Of a stretch of DNA of 64,000 nucleotides, positions 1 to 8,493 are shown piece after piece. Within the stretch, counting starts at the first letter, position 1, and each line of letters starts with the position of its first letter. A program made the position numbers and the translations under genes. The DNA comes from Ignavibacteriota bacterium (GTDB taxonomy: Bacteria; Bacteroidota; Ignavibacteria; UBA10030): assembly GCA_003170475.1 (NCBI GenBank), contig PMZI01000082.1, positions 18,697-82,696 on the forward strand, in the 5' to 3' direction. The notes below the pieces were generated by a model. That model ran no database searches, had not been told where the DNA came from, and saw only the letters and a list, made by a program, of their open reading frames with translations.

Positions 1-1038
1 CTGTTTCTTGACGGCGAAGAGGGTGTAAAACTTTTTGCCATCGGGATTCTGTGCGGTTTTTGCAGACCACAGAAATTCAAAATCAGCCGGGAGCAACCGC
101 TGGACATCGGAGCGGCTCAGGAGCTGGATGACCCGGTCACGATTTCTGTCAAGAACATATGCCTCACCGCTATTGCGCTGGTCGGGGCTGACATTAGAGA
201 AGAAGGGGTGCTCATGGATGAACTTGGATTCTTTCGAGGTATCGGTGCTCGACGGCTTGTTGTTGCCAAGCAGGTCCTGCAAGGCGTCTTTCGATTCTTC
301 TGCCTTTTGGCCCGTTTTTGCGGCCGAAGCAGTATCTCCTACGACCTTTCCGGCCAGAAAATCATCGATGGATTGCATGACACGATAGGAAACTGTCGCT
401 TCACGCAAGAGCCGAAACTCGAGCATTGCAGTTCCCTGAAGAAGCGAACTGACTTCGCGTTCGTCCTTGACACCGGGCAGATCAACAATAATTCGCCGCG
501 ATCCCTGCTTCTGGATGTTGGGCTCAGAGACCCTGTATTGATCAACACGGTTTCGGACGATTTCGATGGCACGGTCAATAGCCTTGGCCGTCTCGCCGTC
601 GAGTTGAGTCAGAATAGCGTTGTCAGCATCGCGAATGTTGCCATAGTAGCGGCTCATCCGAATACCGCGCTCGGCGAATTTCTTGCCGAACATCGGAATG
701 ACAGACTCGTCATTCGTCGTTGCCTGTGAACGGATTTCCTTGATGATCGCGTGGAAATTATCGTCTTGGTTCTTCGCGAGACTCTCGAGCAACTGGATGA
801 CATCCACTTCCAGCACGACACGCATGCCCCCCTGGAGGTCGAGACCGAGTTTGATGCGTTTCAGCTTTGCGCTGAGGATAGCGTCCTGGTTTTGCTCAGC
901 GTAGGTGATGCTGTCCTGGCCTGAAAGGGAAGCGAGTTTCTTGCGGAATTGATAGTCCTGAAATGTTGGATACAGGAAGACCAGTGACACGACGACGGCC
1001 GCAAGAATCAGAAAGATCCTTGAAAATTGGTTTCTCAC
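1..1038 (-). CDS. secD: Protein translocase subunit SecD (3' end truncated by window; GTG start)
   Basis: Reverse-strand translation MRNQFSRIFLILAAVVVSLVFLYPTFQDYQ...LGLDLQGGMRVVLEVD...AIEIVRNRVDQYRVSEPNIQKQGSRRIIVDLPGV: SecD N-terminal TM and P1 motifs; missing from the ORF track because of its GTG start. Confidence 0.9.
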   Translation of the reverse strand, partial: MRNQFSRIFLILAAVVVSLVFLYPTFQDYQFRKKLASLSGQDSITYAEQNQDAILSAKLKRIKLGLDLQGGMRVVLEVDVIQLLESLAKNQDDNFHAIIKEIRSQATTNDESVIPMFGKKFAERGIRMSRYYGNIRDADNAILTQLDGETAKAIDRAIEIVRNRVDQYRVSEPNIQKQGSRRIIVDLPGVKDEREVSSLLQGTAMLEFRLLREATVSYRVMQSIDDFLAGKVVGDTASAAKTGQKAEESKDALQDLLGNNKPSSTDTSKESKFIHEHPFFSNVSPDQRNSGEAYVLDRNRDRVIQLLSRSDVQRLLPADFEFLWSAKTAQNPDGKKFYTLFAVKKQ

Positions 1039-1190
1039 AAATCGTTCTCCGAGCTATATCGAAAATCATTACTCTCAGGCATCGAGCGGGGAGTATGGGG
1101 ACTCACGTCGGATGCAAACTGGAGGTGGAAAGATCTGAAAAGCGAATAAAAAGATAACCGAATGTGCCTGCAAAGTCAATAAGAAAATCG

Positions 1191-1219
1191 TTGCTTTTCA
1201 GGGGTTTCACGGCTATATT
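1191..1219 (+). promoter_or_regulatory. Candidate sigma70-like promoter for the PPIase gene
   Basis: TTGCTT, 17 nt, TATATT, about 50 nt upstream of the ATG at 1269. Confidence 0.45.
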
Positions 1220-1268
1220 AAAATTCCATGTCCCAACCCATCGCATTATTCTAGGAGATGTACCCGTT

Positions 1269-3374
1269 ATGCCGTTGATGACGCAAATCCGAAACAATCT
1301 TACCAAGGCATTCGCTGTCTTTGCCGTTTTCTTCATCGTTTACATCGTCCTCGATTGGGGAATGGACATCACAGGGCGGAGGCACCAACAAGGGACGCGT
1401 GACTACGTCGGAAAGGTGAACGGAACGACGATCAATTACAGCGAATTCTCAGCCCTTCTGAAGCAACAGACGGACGCGTATCGTAAGCAGTCCGGCGCCG
1501 AACCGGATGAAGAATCAGAGCGACAGTTGCGCACACAAGTTTGGAACACGATGGTGCAGCAGACTCTTATCGAACACGAGCTTGAACGCCTCAAGATTAC
1601 CGTGACGGATGACGAAGTCCGCGAGATTCTCCTCGGACCAAATCCGCCTCAGATGATCGCCAGTCAGTTTATCGATTCCACAGGAAAATTCAATAGAGCC
1701 GCGTATGACCAGGCTCTTCAAAACACTCAAAACCGCGCGATCCTGGTCCAGATCGAAGGCGAAGTGCGACGGCAGCGACGTCTCGAGAAGCTCCAAAGTC
1801 TCTTGTTCGCATCAACCCGAGTGACGGATCCTGAAATTCGCCAGCGTTTTGCAGACCGATCCGTTGCCATGGATGCAGAGTACGTTCTCTTCGATCCCAA
1901 CACGCTTGTGCCGGATTCGATGGTTCAGGTCGGCGACGATGACCTTCGCAAACACTATAACGCGAACCAGGAGGAATTCAAGGTTCGTCCTTCCCGGAAA
2001 CTGAAGTATGTTCTGTTCAGCACAGCCCCGACGAAAGATGATACGACAGCTGTTGCGACGGAATTGAACCGCACGTTGGATCAGGTGAAAAGCGGTTCGG
2101 ATTTTGTGGAGCTCGCAAAGACCTATTCAGAAAATCCAGTCAACGACACAACATTTGTGAAACACGGAGATCTCAGTCGGCAGTTGGAAGGCGCAGTTTT
2201 TTCAGCGAAAAAGGGGGAAATTGTCGGACCGATCAGCGACTACTCCGGCATGCACCTCGTCAAGATCGTAGCTGAGCGCAAAGGGAGCAAAGATTTCGTC
2301 CGCGCGAGTCACATTCTCCTGAACGCGACTTCAGGGCCGGATTCTGTTGCAAAGATTCAGAAGGCGAAAGACATTCTTCGCCGCGCCCGGAGTGGCGAGA
2401 ATTTTGGCAAGCTCGTTGCGGAATTCAGCGAAGACTACGGTTCCAAGGTGACCGATGGCGATCTGGGATGGAACGGAAAGGGTGGCTGGGTGAAGCCATT
2501 CGAACAAGCAGCGTTCGCGGCAAGGGTAGGTGAGATTGTTGGACCGATCCGTTCGCAGTTTGGCTGGCACATCATCAAAGTAACGGGCAGGGATAATCGG
2601 GAATTGCGTATCGCAGCGTTGACGATGAAGGTGAAGGCGAGCTCGCAAAGTTCGGAAGCGGCGACCCAGAAGGCTCAGGACTTCTCCTACCTTGCAAAAG
2701 AGGAAGGATTCGAGAAAGCTGCAGAGACCAGTGCATATGCGTTGAGAGAGACTCCGGAATTTTTCAAAAGCTCTGTCATCCCGGGCATTGGTATCAACGA
2801 TGCAGCCATGAACTTCGCCTTTACGAAAAAACTCGATGCGCTCAGCGAGCCGATCGCCGTCACAGGGGGATTGGGAGTATTCAAGATTACAAGCGTGCGT
2901 GAAGAGAGCGTTCGGCCCTTCGATGAAGTGAAACCGACTCTTCGGATGCAGGTCCTTCGCGAGAAGAAAATGCAGAAGCTGAAAGAACAGGTAGACGCTC
3001 TTTACAAAACACTCGGATCGAGCACAGATCTCTCAGCTGCTGTGCGAGCGATCCCGAGCGCCCCTGTTCAAAAAACAGGTTCGTTCAAGGCTATGGATGC
3101 TCCGCCGGGTGTCGGACGCGATTACGCTTTCATCGGGCAGGTGGTTTCACTGAAGCCCGGAGAACTGTCCAAGCCGTTTGAAGGTGGGCGAGGATATTAT
3201 ATCGTGAAGTTGCTTTCAAAGACGGCATTTGATTCGACGCAGTTTGCCGGCGAGAAGAACACTCTCAGAGACCAAATCCTCCAGGAAAAGCGCAACCGGA
3301 TGTTTTCCGATTGGCTGACAGCGCTGAAGGATAAGGCTACGATCGAAGACCAGCGGGAAAAGTTCTTCCGCTGA
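1269..3374 (+). CDS. SurA/PpiD-type peptidylprolyl isomerase, membrane-anchored, with two parvulin-like domains
   Basis: N-terminal TM, SurA-N-like region, parvulin repeats (e.g. RASHILLNA...GDLGWNGKGGWVKPFEQAAFAARVGEIVGPIRSQFGWHIIKV). Confidence 0.85.
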   Translation: MPLMTQIRNNLTKAFAVFAVFFIVYIVLDWGMDITGRRHQQGTRDYVGKVNGTTINYSEFSALLKQQTDAYRKQSGAEPDEESERQLRTQVWNTMVQQTLIEHELERLKITVTDDEVREILLGPNPPQMIASQFIDSTGKFNRAAYDQALQNTQNRAILVQIEGEVRRQRRLEKLQSLLFASTRVTDPEIRQRFADRSVAMDAEYVLFDPNTLVPDSMVQVGDDDLRKHYNANQEEFKVRPSRKLKYVLFSTAPTKDDTTAVATELNRTLDQVKSGSDFVELAKTYSENPVNDTTFVKHGDLSRQLEGAVFSAKKGEIVGPISDYSGMHLVKIVAERKGSKDFVRASHILLNATSGPDSVAKIQKAKDILRRARSGENFGKLVAEFSEDYGSKVTDGDLGWNGKGGWVKPFEQAAFAARVGEIVGPIRSQFGWHIIKVTGRDNRELRIAALTMKVKASSQSSEAATQKAQDFSYLAKEEGFEKAAETSAYALRETPEFFKSSVIPGIGINDAAMNFAFTKKLDALSEPIAVTGGLGVFKITSVREESVRPFDEVKPTLRMQVLREKKMQKLKEQVDALYKTLGSSTDLSAAVRAIPSAPVQKTGSFKAMDAPPGVGRDYAFIGQVVSLKPGELSKPFEGGRGYYIVKLLSKTAFDSTQFAGEKNTLRDQILQEKRNRMFSDWLTALKDKATIEDQREKFFR

Positions 3375-3504
3375 TATCGGCTGCAGGGTGGATTGTTTAT
3401 TCCATCGATGTAATGGTTCCGCGGCCGGGAACGTCGCGAGAAGTGTGCCCGGCCAATTGAAGATGTGCGACGGCGTCAGTTTGTCGACTGATCCTGAGGT
3501 GTTG

Positions 3505-4224
3505 ATGAGGCGCGTGTTCCCGTCGATCGTTGCCATCGTCGTGTTTGCAGGGACCCTTCCCGCGCAGACGAACGAGAAAATCCTATCCATTGCCTTCCGC
3601 GGCACCTACACAACTTCTTCCAAGGTTTTCAACAATCCCGATTCACCATCAGACGATATGCGGGGGCAATATGTTGCCCTCGACAATATCTATGGCCCCG
3701 GGATTGAACTGCGGATCAACATTCCAGGTCAGTCCGTCGCACTCACGCTCGCGGCCGAATATCTTTCGAAACAAGACGAATCCAGCCAGCTTGTCGGTTT
3801 CACGACTCCTCCGCGCCTCCTGATCGTGAGAGAGGGCTTCAAGCTCATCCCGATCGAGCTAGGGGCCAATGTTCCTATTCCTCTGGGATCTGACGGTGTT
3901 CGAATGTCCATCGGTGGAGGAATCGGCGCATACATCGGAACGAGAATTCTGAATGTCGCCGGAGCAGATGCCCTGCAGCAGAACAAACCGGTGAGCTACG
4001 GAATCCACGTGGAAACAAACTTCGACTATCAGATATTTCCGCGCCTCTACGCGCGTGCGGAAATGCGTTTTCGGGATCCGGAATTCACAACGGAAAGCAA
4101 ATTTGCACAGCAGGCAACCAGCTCAAACGGTGTTCTCATCCTCCTGCCGCAGGATCCCTTCCGTGCGCGGATCAACGTGAACGGACTGACATTCGGAATG
4201 GGTCTCGTCTTTGACCTCTTCTGA
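3505..4224 (+). CDS. Outer-membrane beta-barrel-like protein, function unknown
   Basis: Signal peptide MRRVFPSIVAIVVFAGTLPAQ and alternating beta pattern ending in ...GLTFGMGLVFDLF (terminal aromatic). Confidence 0.5.
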   Translation: MRRVFPSIVAIVVFAGTLPAQTNEKILSIAFRGTYTTSSKVFNNPDSPSDDMRGQYVALDNIYGPGIELRINIPGQSVALTLAAEYLSKQDESSQLVGFTTPPRLLIVREGFKLIPIELGANVPIPLGSDGVRMSIGGGIGAYIGTRILNVAGADALQQNKPVSYGIHVETNFDYQIFPRLYARAEMRFRDPEFTTESKFAQQATSSNGVLILLPQDPFRARINVNGLTFGMGLVFDLF

Positions 4225-4264
4225 ACCGGAACACACCAGCTCCTCGCTCTCTCGCACAGTGAGT

Positions 4265-4828
4265 ATGAACAACGATCAACAGAAGAAAAAGAGCCTTATC
4301 TACCTCGCCGGATTCATGGGAAGCGGCAAGAGCACCATCGGCCCGATCCTCGCCAATACCCTTGGCTTTGAATTTGTCGATACGGACAGGATCGTTGAGA
4401 AAAAGGCGAATAAGAGAGTCATCGATATTTTCACAACGGATGGTGAGCAGGCATTTCGCACGCTTGAGCTTGCTTCGCTCCGGGAAATTGCAACGCGTTC
4501 GCATTCCGTTGTTTCTCTCGGAGGCGGGACCATTGCAGATGAAGAGAATTTTCGACTGATTCATGGAAGCGGGATTATTGTCTACCTGAAGCTTTCACCG
4601 GAGGAAATCCTCCAACGGGTTCATCATCGTACTGACCGTCCGTTGCTGACGGGAGCCAGTGGTGAGCGGTTGCCCGTGGAAGAAATTGAGAAGCGGGTGC
4701 AGGATCTCCTCGCGCGACGGGAACAGTTCTATGCGCGGGCTGATGTTGTCATTCAGACCGACCGCAAACGTGTCGGTACAACAGTCGATGAGATCGTTCG
4801 AAGGCTGCGCGGTCTCATTGATGGATAG
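4265..4828 (+). CDS. aroK: Shikimate kinase
   Basis: GFMGSGKSTIGPILA P-loop, FVDTDRIVE, SLGGGT, RPLL motifs; directly upstream of aroB. Confidence 0.93.
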   Translation: MNNDQQKKKSLIYLAGFMGSGKSTIGPILANTLGFEFVDTDRIVEKKANKRVIDIFTTDGEQAFRTLELASLREIATRSHSVVSLGGGTIADEENFRLIHGSGIIVYLKLSPEEILQRVHHRTDRPLLTGASGERLPVEEIEKRVQDLLARREQFYARADVVIQTDRKRVGTTVDEIVRRLRGLIDG

Positions 4829-4837
4829 GGAGGATAC

Positions 4838-5956
4838 TTGATACAGCGACAGATTGATGTTGCGTTGGGTGAACGGAGTTATCCCATCTATTTTGGGACC
4901 GGCATGACGGCCTCTTTTGCTCCGACCTGTCAGCAACACGGTATTCCTCGTCAAGTGGTCATCATCACCGATACGACGGTAGCACAACATTACCTCGAGC
5001 CTCTTCAGAAACACCTCCACCATTTCGAATTCGACGCTTCATCGATCATTCTTCCTCCAGGCGAAATTCAGAAAAGCCTGTCTCGTGCGAATGTCATCTT
5101 CACCGCACTCCTTCAGCGAGGGATTGGGCGCAAGGCGGCGATCATTGCCCTCGGCGGCGGTGTGATTGGCGATCTGGCCGGTTTTGTTGCTGCGACGTAT
5201 CAGCGCGGGATTACGCTGATCCAGGTACCCACGACACTGCTTGCTCAGGTCGACAGTTCCGTTGGCGGAAAAGTTGCCGTGAATCACCCGCTGGGGAAAA
5301 ATATGATCGGTGCATTCTACCAGCCGAAATTTGTGTGGATCGATGGCCAGACTCTTCAAACTCTGCCGTCGCGAGAAGTGATCTGTGGCCTGGGAGAAGT
5401 CGTGAAGTACGGAGTCGTTTTTGATGCGGAATTCTTTGCCTTCCTCGAAGTTAACCTGGATGCCATCATGAAACTTGACCAGGCAGCATTGATGCATGTT
5501 CAGGCTCGCTGCTGCGAGCTGAAAGCACGCGTCGTGGCGGAAGACGAACGGGAGATTGGACTTCGGGCGGTTCTGAACTACGGGCATACTGTCGGCCACG
5601 CGCTGGAGGCTGCAGGGAATTACCGTGCCCTGAAACATGGGGAAGCCGTGCTGCTGGGAATGGCGGCCGAAGCATTTATCGCACAGCAAATGGGATTACT
5701 TCCCCTTGATGTGCTCGAGAGAATCGAATCGTTTGTCTCACGCATCCCTCTTCGTATGAAAAGAGACGCATTGGCGTCATCGAAAATCCTCGATGCAATT
5801 CAGCGCGACAAGAAGACAGTGGATGGCAAGACGCGTTTTGTGTTGCCTGTTCGTCTGGGAGAAGTCCGGATTCTCGAGGGAGTCGAGCCCGAACTCATTC
5901 GGTCGTCTCTCAAACGTGCTTTTGATCTCGTCGGGAAAAGTCGTTCATCTCAATAG
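4838..5956 (+). CDS. aroB: 3-dehydroquinate synthase (TTG start)
   Basis: ALGGGVIGDLAGFVAATYQRGITLIQVPTTLLAQVDSSVGGKVAVNHPLGKNMIGAFYQP. Confidence 0.96.
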   Translation: MIQRQIDVALGERSYPIYFGTGMTASFAPTCQQHGIPRQVVIITDTTVAQHYLEPLQKHLHHFEFDASSIILPPGEIQKSLSRANVIFTALLQRGIGRKAAIIALGGGVIGDLAGFVAATYQRGITLIQVPTTLLAQVDSSVGGKVAVNHPLGKNMIGAFYQPKFVWIDGQTLQTLPSREVICGLGEVVKYGVVFDAEFFAFLEVNLDAIMKLDQAALMHVQARCCELKARVVAEDEREIGLRAVLNYGHTVGHALEAAGNYRALKHGEAVLLGMAAEAFIAQQMGLLPLDVLERIESFVSRIPLRMKRDALASSKILDAIQRDKKTVDGKTRFVLPVRLGEVRILEGVEPELIRSSLKRAFDLVGKSRSSQ

Positions 5957-5997
5957 TGAAATCTCTGGCGTTTGCCGGAACCACCAAGGAGTATTGC

Positions 5998-8364
5998 ATG
6001 AAATCTTGTCACAGAGTTCTTCTCGCGCTCGTCCTGCTGTTCACATACTCATGCCTCTTGGCTCAGGCTCCCCTGAAAAGGGAATTTCGGGGTGCGTGGG
6101 TTGCGACTGTCGCCAACATTGATTGGCCATCCGCACCTGGAATCATTCCACAAGTTCAACGCTCTCAACTCACGGCCATGCTGGATCAATTGGCTGCCAC
6201 CGGAGTCAACGCCATCGTGTTCCAGATTCGTCCGGCGTGCGATGCATTCTACGCGTCGCCGTACGAGCCGTGGTCGTACTGGCTGAGCGGAACCCAGGGT
6301 CAAGCCCCCAGCGACTCGTACGACCCTCTCCAGTTTGCCTGCCAGGAAGCTCATAAGCGCGGAATGGAGTTGCACGCCTGGTTCAATCCGTATCGGGCCA
6401 AGCTCAGCAAAAGTTCACCTCCCCAAATTGACTCGACCAATGTTATCAGGCGGCACCCGGATTGGGCCATTACATGTCCGACCAACGGGTATGTCTTTCT
6501 CGACCCAGGACTTCCCTTGGTCCGTGATCATGTTGCGCGCGTCATTGCCGACGTTGTGCGGCGATATGACATTGACGGCGTTCACATGGACGACTACTTC
6601 TACCCCTATGCAGACGAGGGCTTCACGAAAGAGGACTCAGCCACGTTTCGCATTTACCGTCGAGGATTCTCCTACCCTGACAGTCTTGCCCCGTGGCGGC
6701 GCGATAATGTCAATTTGCTGATGAAGATGATCTACGACAGCGTCCAGGCAATCAAGCCTGCGGTGAAAGTGGGGATGAGTCCGTTCGGGATCTGGAAAAA
6801 CGGTATTCCGGCGGGGACCTCGGGTACGAGCGGATATGATGAGTTGTACTGCGATGCGGTCGCGTGGATGAGCGGCAAGTACATTGACTACATCGTTCCT
6901 CAGTTGTACTGGCGATTCGGTGGCGGACAGGACTATGCGAAGCTTGAGCCATGGTGGAAATCGGTCACGTATGGGAGGCATTTGTACACGGGAAATTACG
7001 CTCCGCTCGGTCCGACCGAAATCGGATCGCAGATCAATTTCAACAGGGTCAACGGAGCACAGGGGGTAACCCTGTTTTCGGCCAAAACTGTGACGACCAA
7101 CTCCGGTGGGTTGATGGACTCGTTGAAGAACGGTTACTTTGCGACTGCGGCGGTCATCCCGGTGATGAATTGGAAGGATACCCTCGCGCCGAATCCGCCG
7201 GCAAATCTCCAGGCGTCGCTGAATCCAGTCACAGGTTTGTATCAACTGACATGGACATCTCCGCTCGCTGCAACCGATGGCGATACTGCACGACGCTATC
7301 TAGTCTATCGATTCAAGAAGCAGACCTATCAACCCGCGGACCTCGATGCAGCGACAAACCTGCTCGCATTGACAGGTGTACCCACTGTCGTTCCGCCAGC
7401 CCGCCTTGACAATGAGAACTCGCAATATTTCTTCGCAGTCTCTGCGTTTGACCGGAACAACAATGAAAGTGCTCTCAGCAATGTGGTCGCAATCAGTTCA
7501 TCGGTAACGACGCCAGTGCTGGCTTCTCCGGTCAATGGTGAAAAGAATTTCGTTCGGGGAGCTTTTCTCTCCTGGAATCGAAACTCTACTCTCTTGAACT
7601 ATCGGATGCAGGCAGCCACGAGCAGTGATTTCGCTCCAGCGTCACTCGTCGCAACGGTCAACACGGCTGATAGTGCCGCGTCCATCTCGACGCTCGCTCC
7701 TCAGAGCACATACTATTGGAGAGTCTTGGGTGGAAATCAAGGGGCGACAGGTACGTATTCCGGCGCGTGGAGTTTTAGGACGGGCTGGCCGCTACCGGTG
7801 ACAATGATTTCACCTTCCAGCGGGTTGCGAAGCGTCTCGCGCACGCCGACCTTTGTTTGGCAAAAGGGCGCCGGAACTTCATTCCATATTCGGGTGACGG
7901 CAGTTGTTACGGGAGCGCTGGTGGTGGATGTCATTCAGACTGATACTACCCTGTTGTGTCCTACGGTACTCAATCCAACGACGAATTATTCCTGGATCGT
8001 CGCCGCGTCGAATGCATATGGCGCTGGCGACTACGCTTCTGAATTCAGATTCCAAACCGGCCAGGATGCGACTACGGTGGATCGCAACGGAGCAATCCCG
8101 ACTGAGTTTGCTTTGAGTCAGAACTACCCCAATCCTTTCAATCCAACGACCAATATACAGTTCGCCGTTCCTCAAGCTGGCCCGGTGAGTCTTCGTGTTT
8201 ACGATGTGCTTGGCCGCGAGGTGGCGCGCCTGGTGGACGATGTGTTGCAACCGGGATACTACACAGCGCGTTTTGAGGGGCACACCTTGGCGAGTGGCGT
8301 CTATTTCTATCGCTTGATCGCCGGGGGGGTTGTTGAGATGAGGAAGATGCAGTTGGTGAAGTGA
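5998..8364 (+). CDS. GHL10/DUF187-type glycosidase-like protein with FN3-like domains and T9SS type A sorting domain
   Basis: FRGAWVATVANIDWPS...; C-terminus NYPNPFNPTTNIQFAVPQAGPVSLRVYDVLGREVARLVDD...GVYFYRL...RKMQLVK is a classic T9SS CTD. Confidence 0.88.
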   Translation: MKSCHRVLLALVLLFTYSCLLAQAPLKREFRGAWVATVANIDWPSAPGIIPQVQRSQLTAMLDQLAATGVNAIVFQIRPACDAFYASPYEPWSYWLSGTQGQAPSDSYDPLQFACQEAHKRGMELHAWFNPYRAKLSKSSPPQIDSTNVIRRHPDWAITCPTNGYVFLDPGLPLVRDHVARVIADVVRRYDIDGVHMDDYFYPYADEGFTKEDSATFRIYRRGFSYPDSLAPWRRDNVNLLMKMIYDSVQAIKPAVKVGMSPFGIWKNGIPAGTSGTSGYDELYCDAVAWMSGKYIDYIVPQLYWRFGGGQDYAKLEPWWKSVTYGRHLYTGNYAPLGPTEIGSQINFNRVNGAQGVTLFSAKTVTTNSGGLMDSLKNGYFATAAVIPVMNWKDTLAPNPPANLQASLNPVTGLYQLTWTSPLAATDGDTARRYLVYRFKKQTYQPADLDAATNLLALTGVPTVVPPARLDNENSQYFFAVSAFDRNNNESALSNVVAISSSVTTPVLASPVNGEKNFVRGAFLSWNRNSTLLNYRMQAATSSDFAPASLVATVNTADSAASISTLAPQSTYYWRVLGGNQGATGTYSGAWSFRTGWPLPVTMISPSSGLRSVSRTPTFVWQKGAGTSFHIRVTAVVTGALVVDVIQTDTTLLCPTVLNPTTNYSWIVAASNAYGAGDYASEFRFQTGQDATTVDRNGAIPTEFALSQNYPNPFNPTTNIQFAVPQAGPVSLRVYDVLGREVARLVDDVLQPGYYTARFEGHTLASGVYFYRLIAGGVVEMRKMQLVK

Positions 8365-8379
8365 GATGGGGGAGAGGAA

Positions 8380-8480
8380 GACGTTAGACGTGAGGCGTTC
8401 GATGGAAGTCAGTAGCCGGAATTGAGTCCCCAGAGTTTTGAGTTCTGAGTTTTGAGTTTCGAGTTCTGAATTGTGACTCC
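8380..8480. repeat. 7-nt-periodic intergenic repeat (GACGTNA-type units, then GAGTTYT units)
   Basis: GACGTTA GACGTGA GGCGTTC, then 8433-8474 GAGTTTT GAGTTCT GAGTTTT GAGTTTC GAGTTCT GAATTGT. Confidence 0.8.
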
Positions 8481-8493
8481 TGGATTCTATCTC

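Noticed and set aside
5039-5689. 216-aa minus-strand ORF
   Set aside because: Antisense inside aroB
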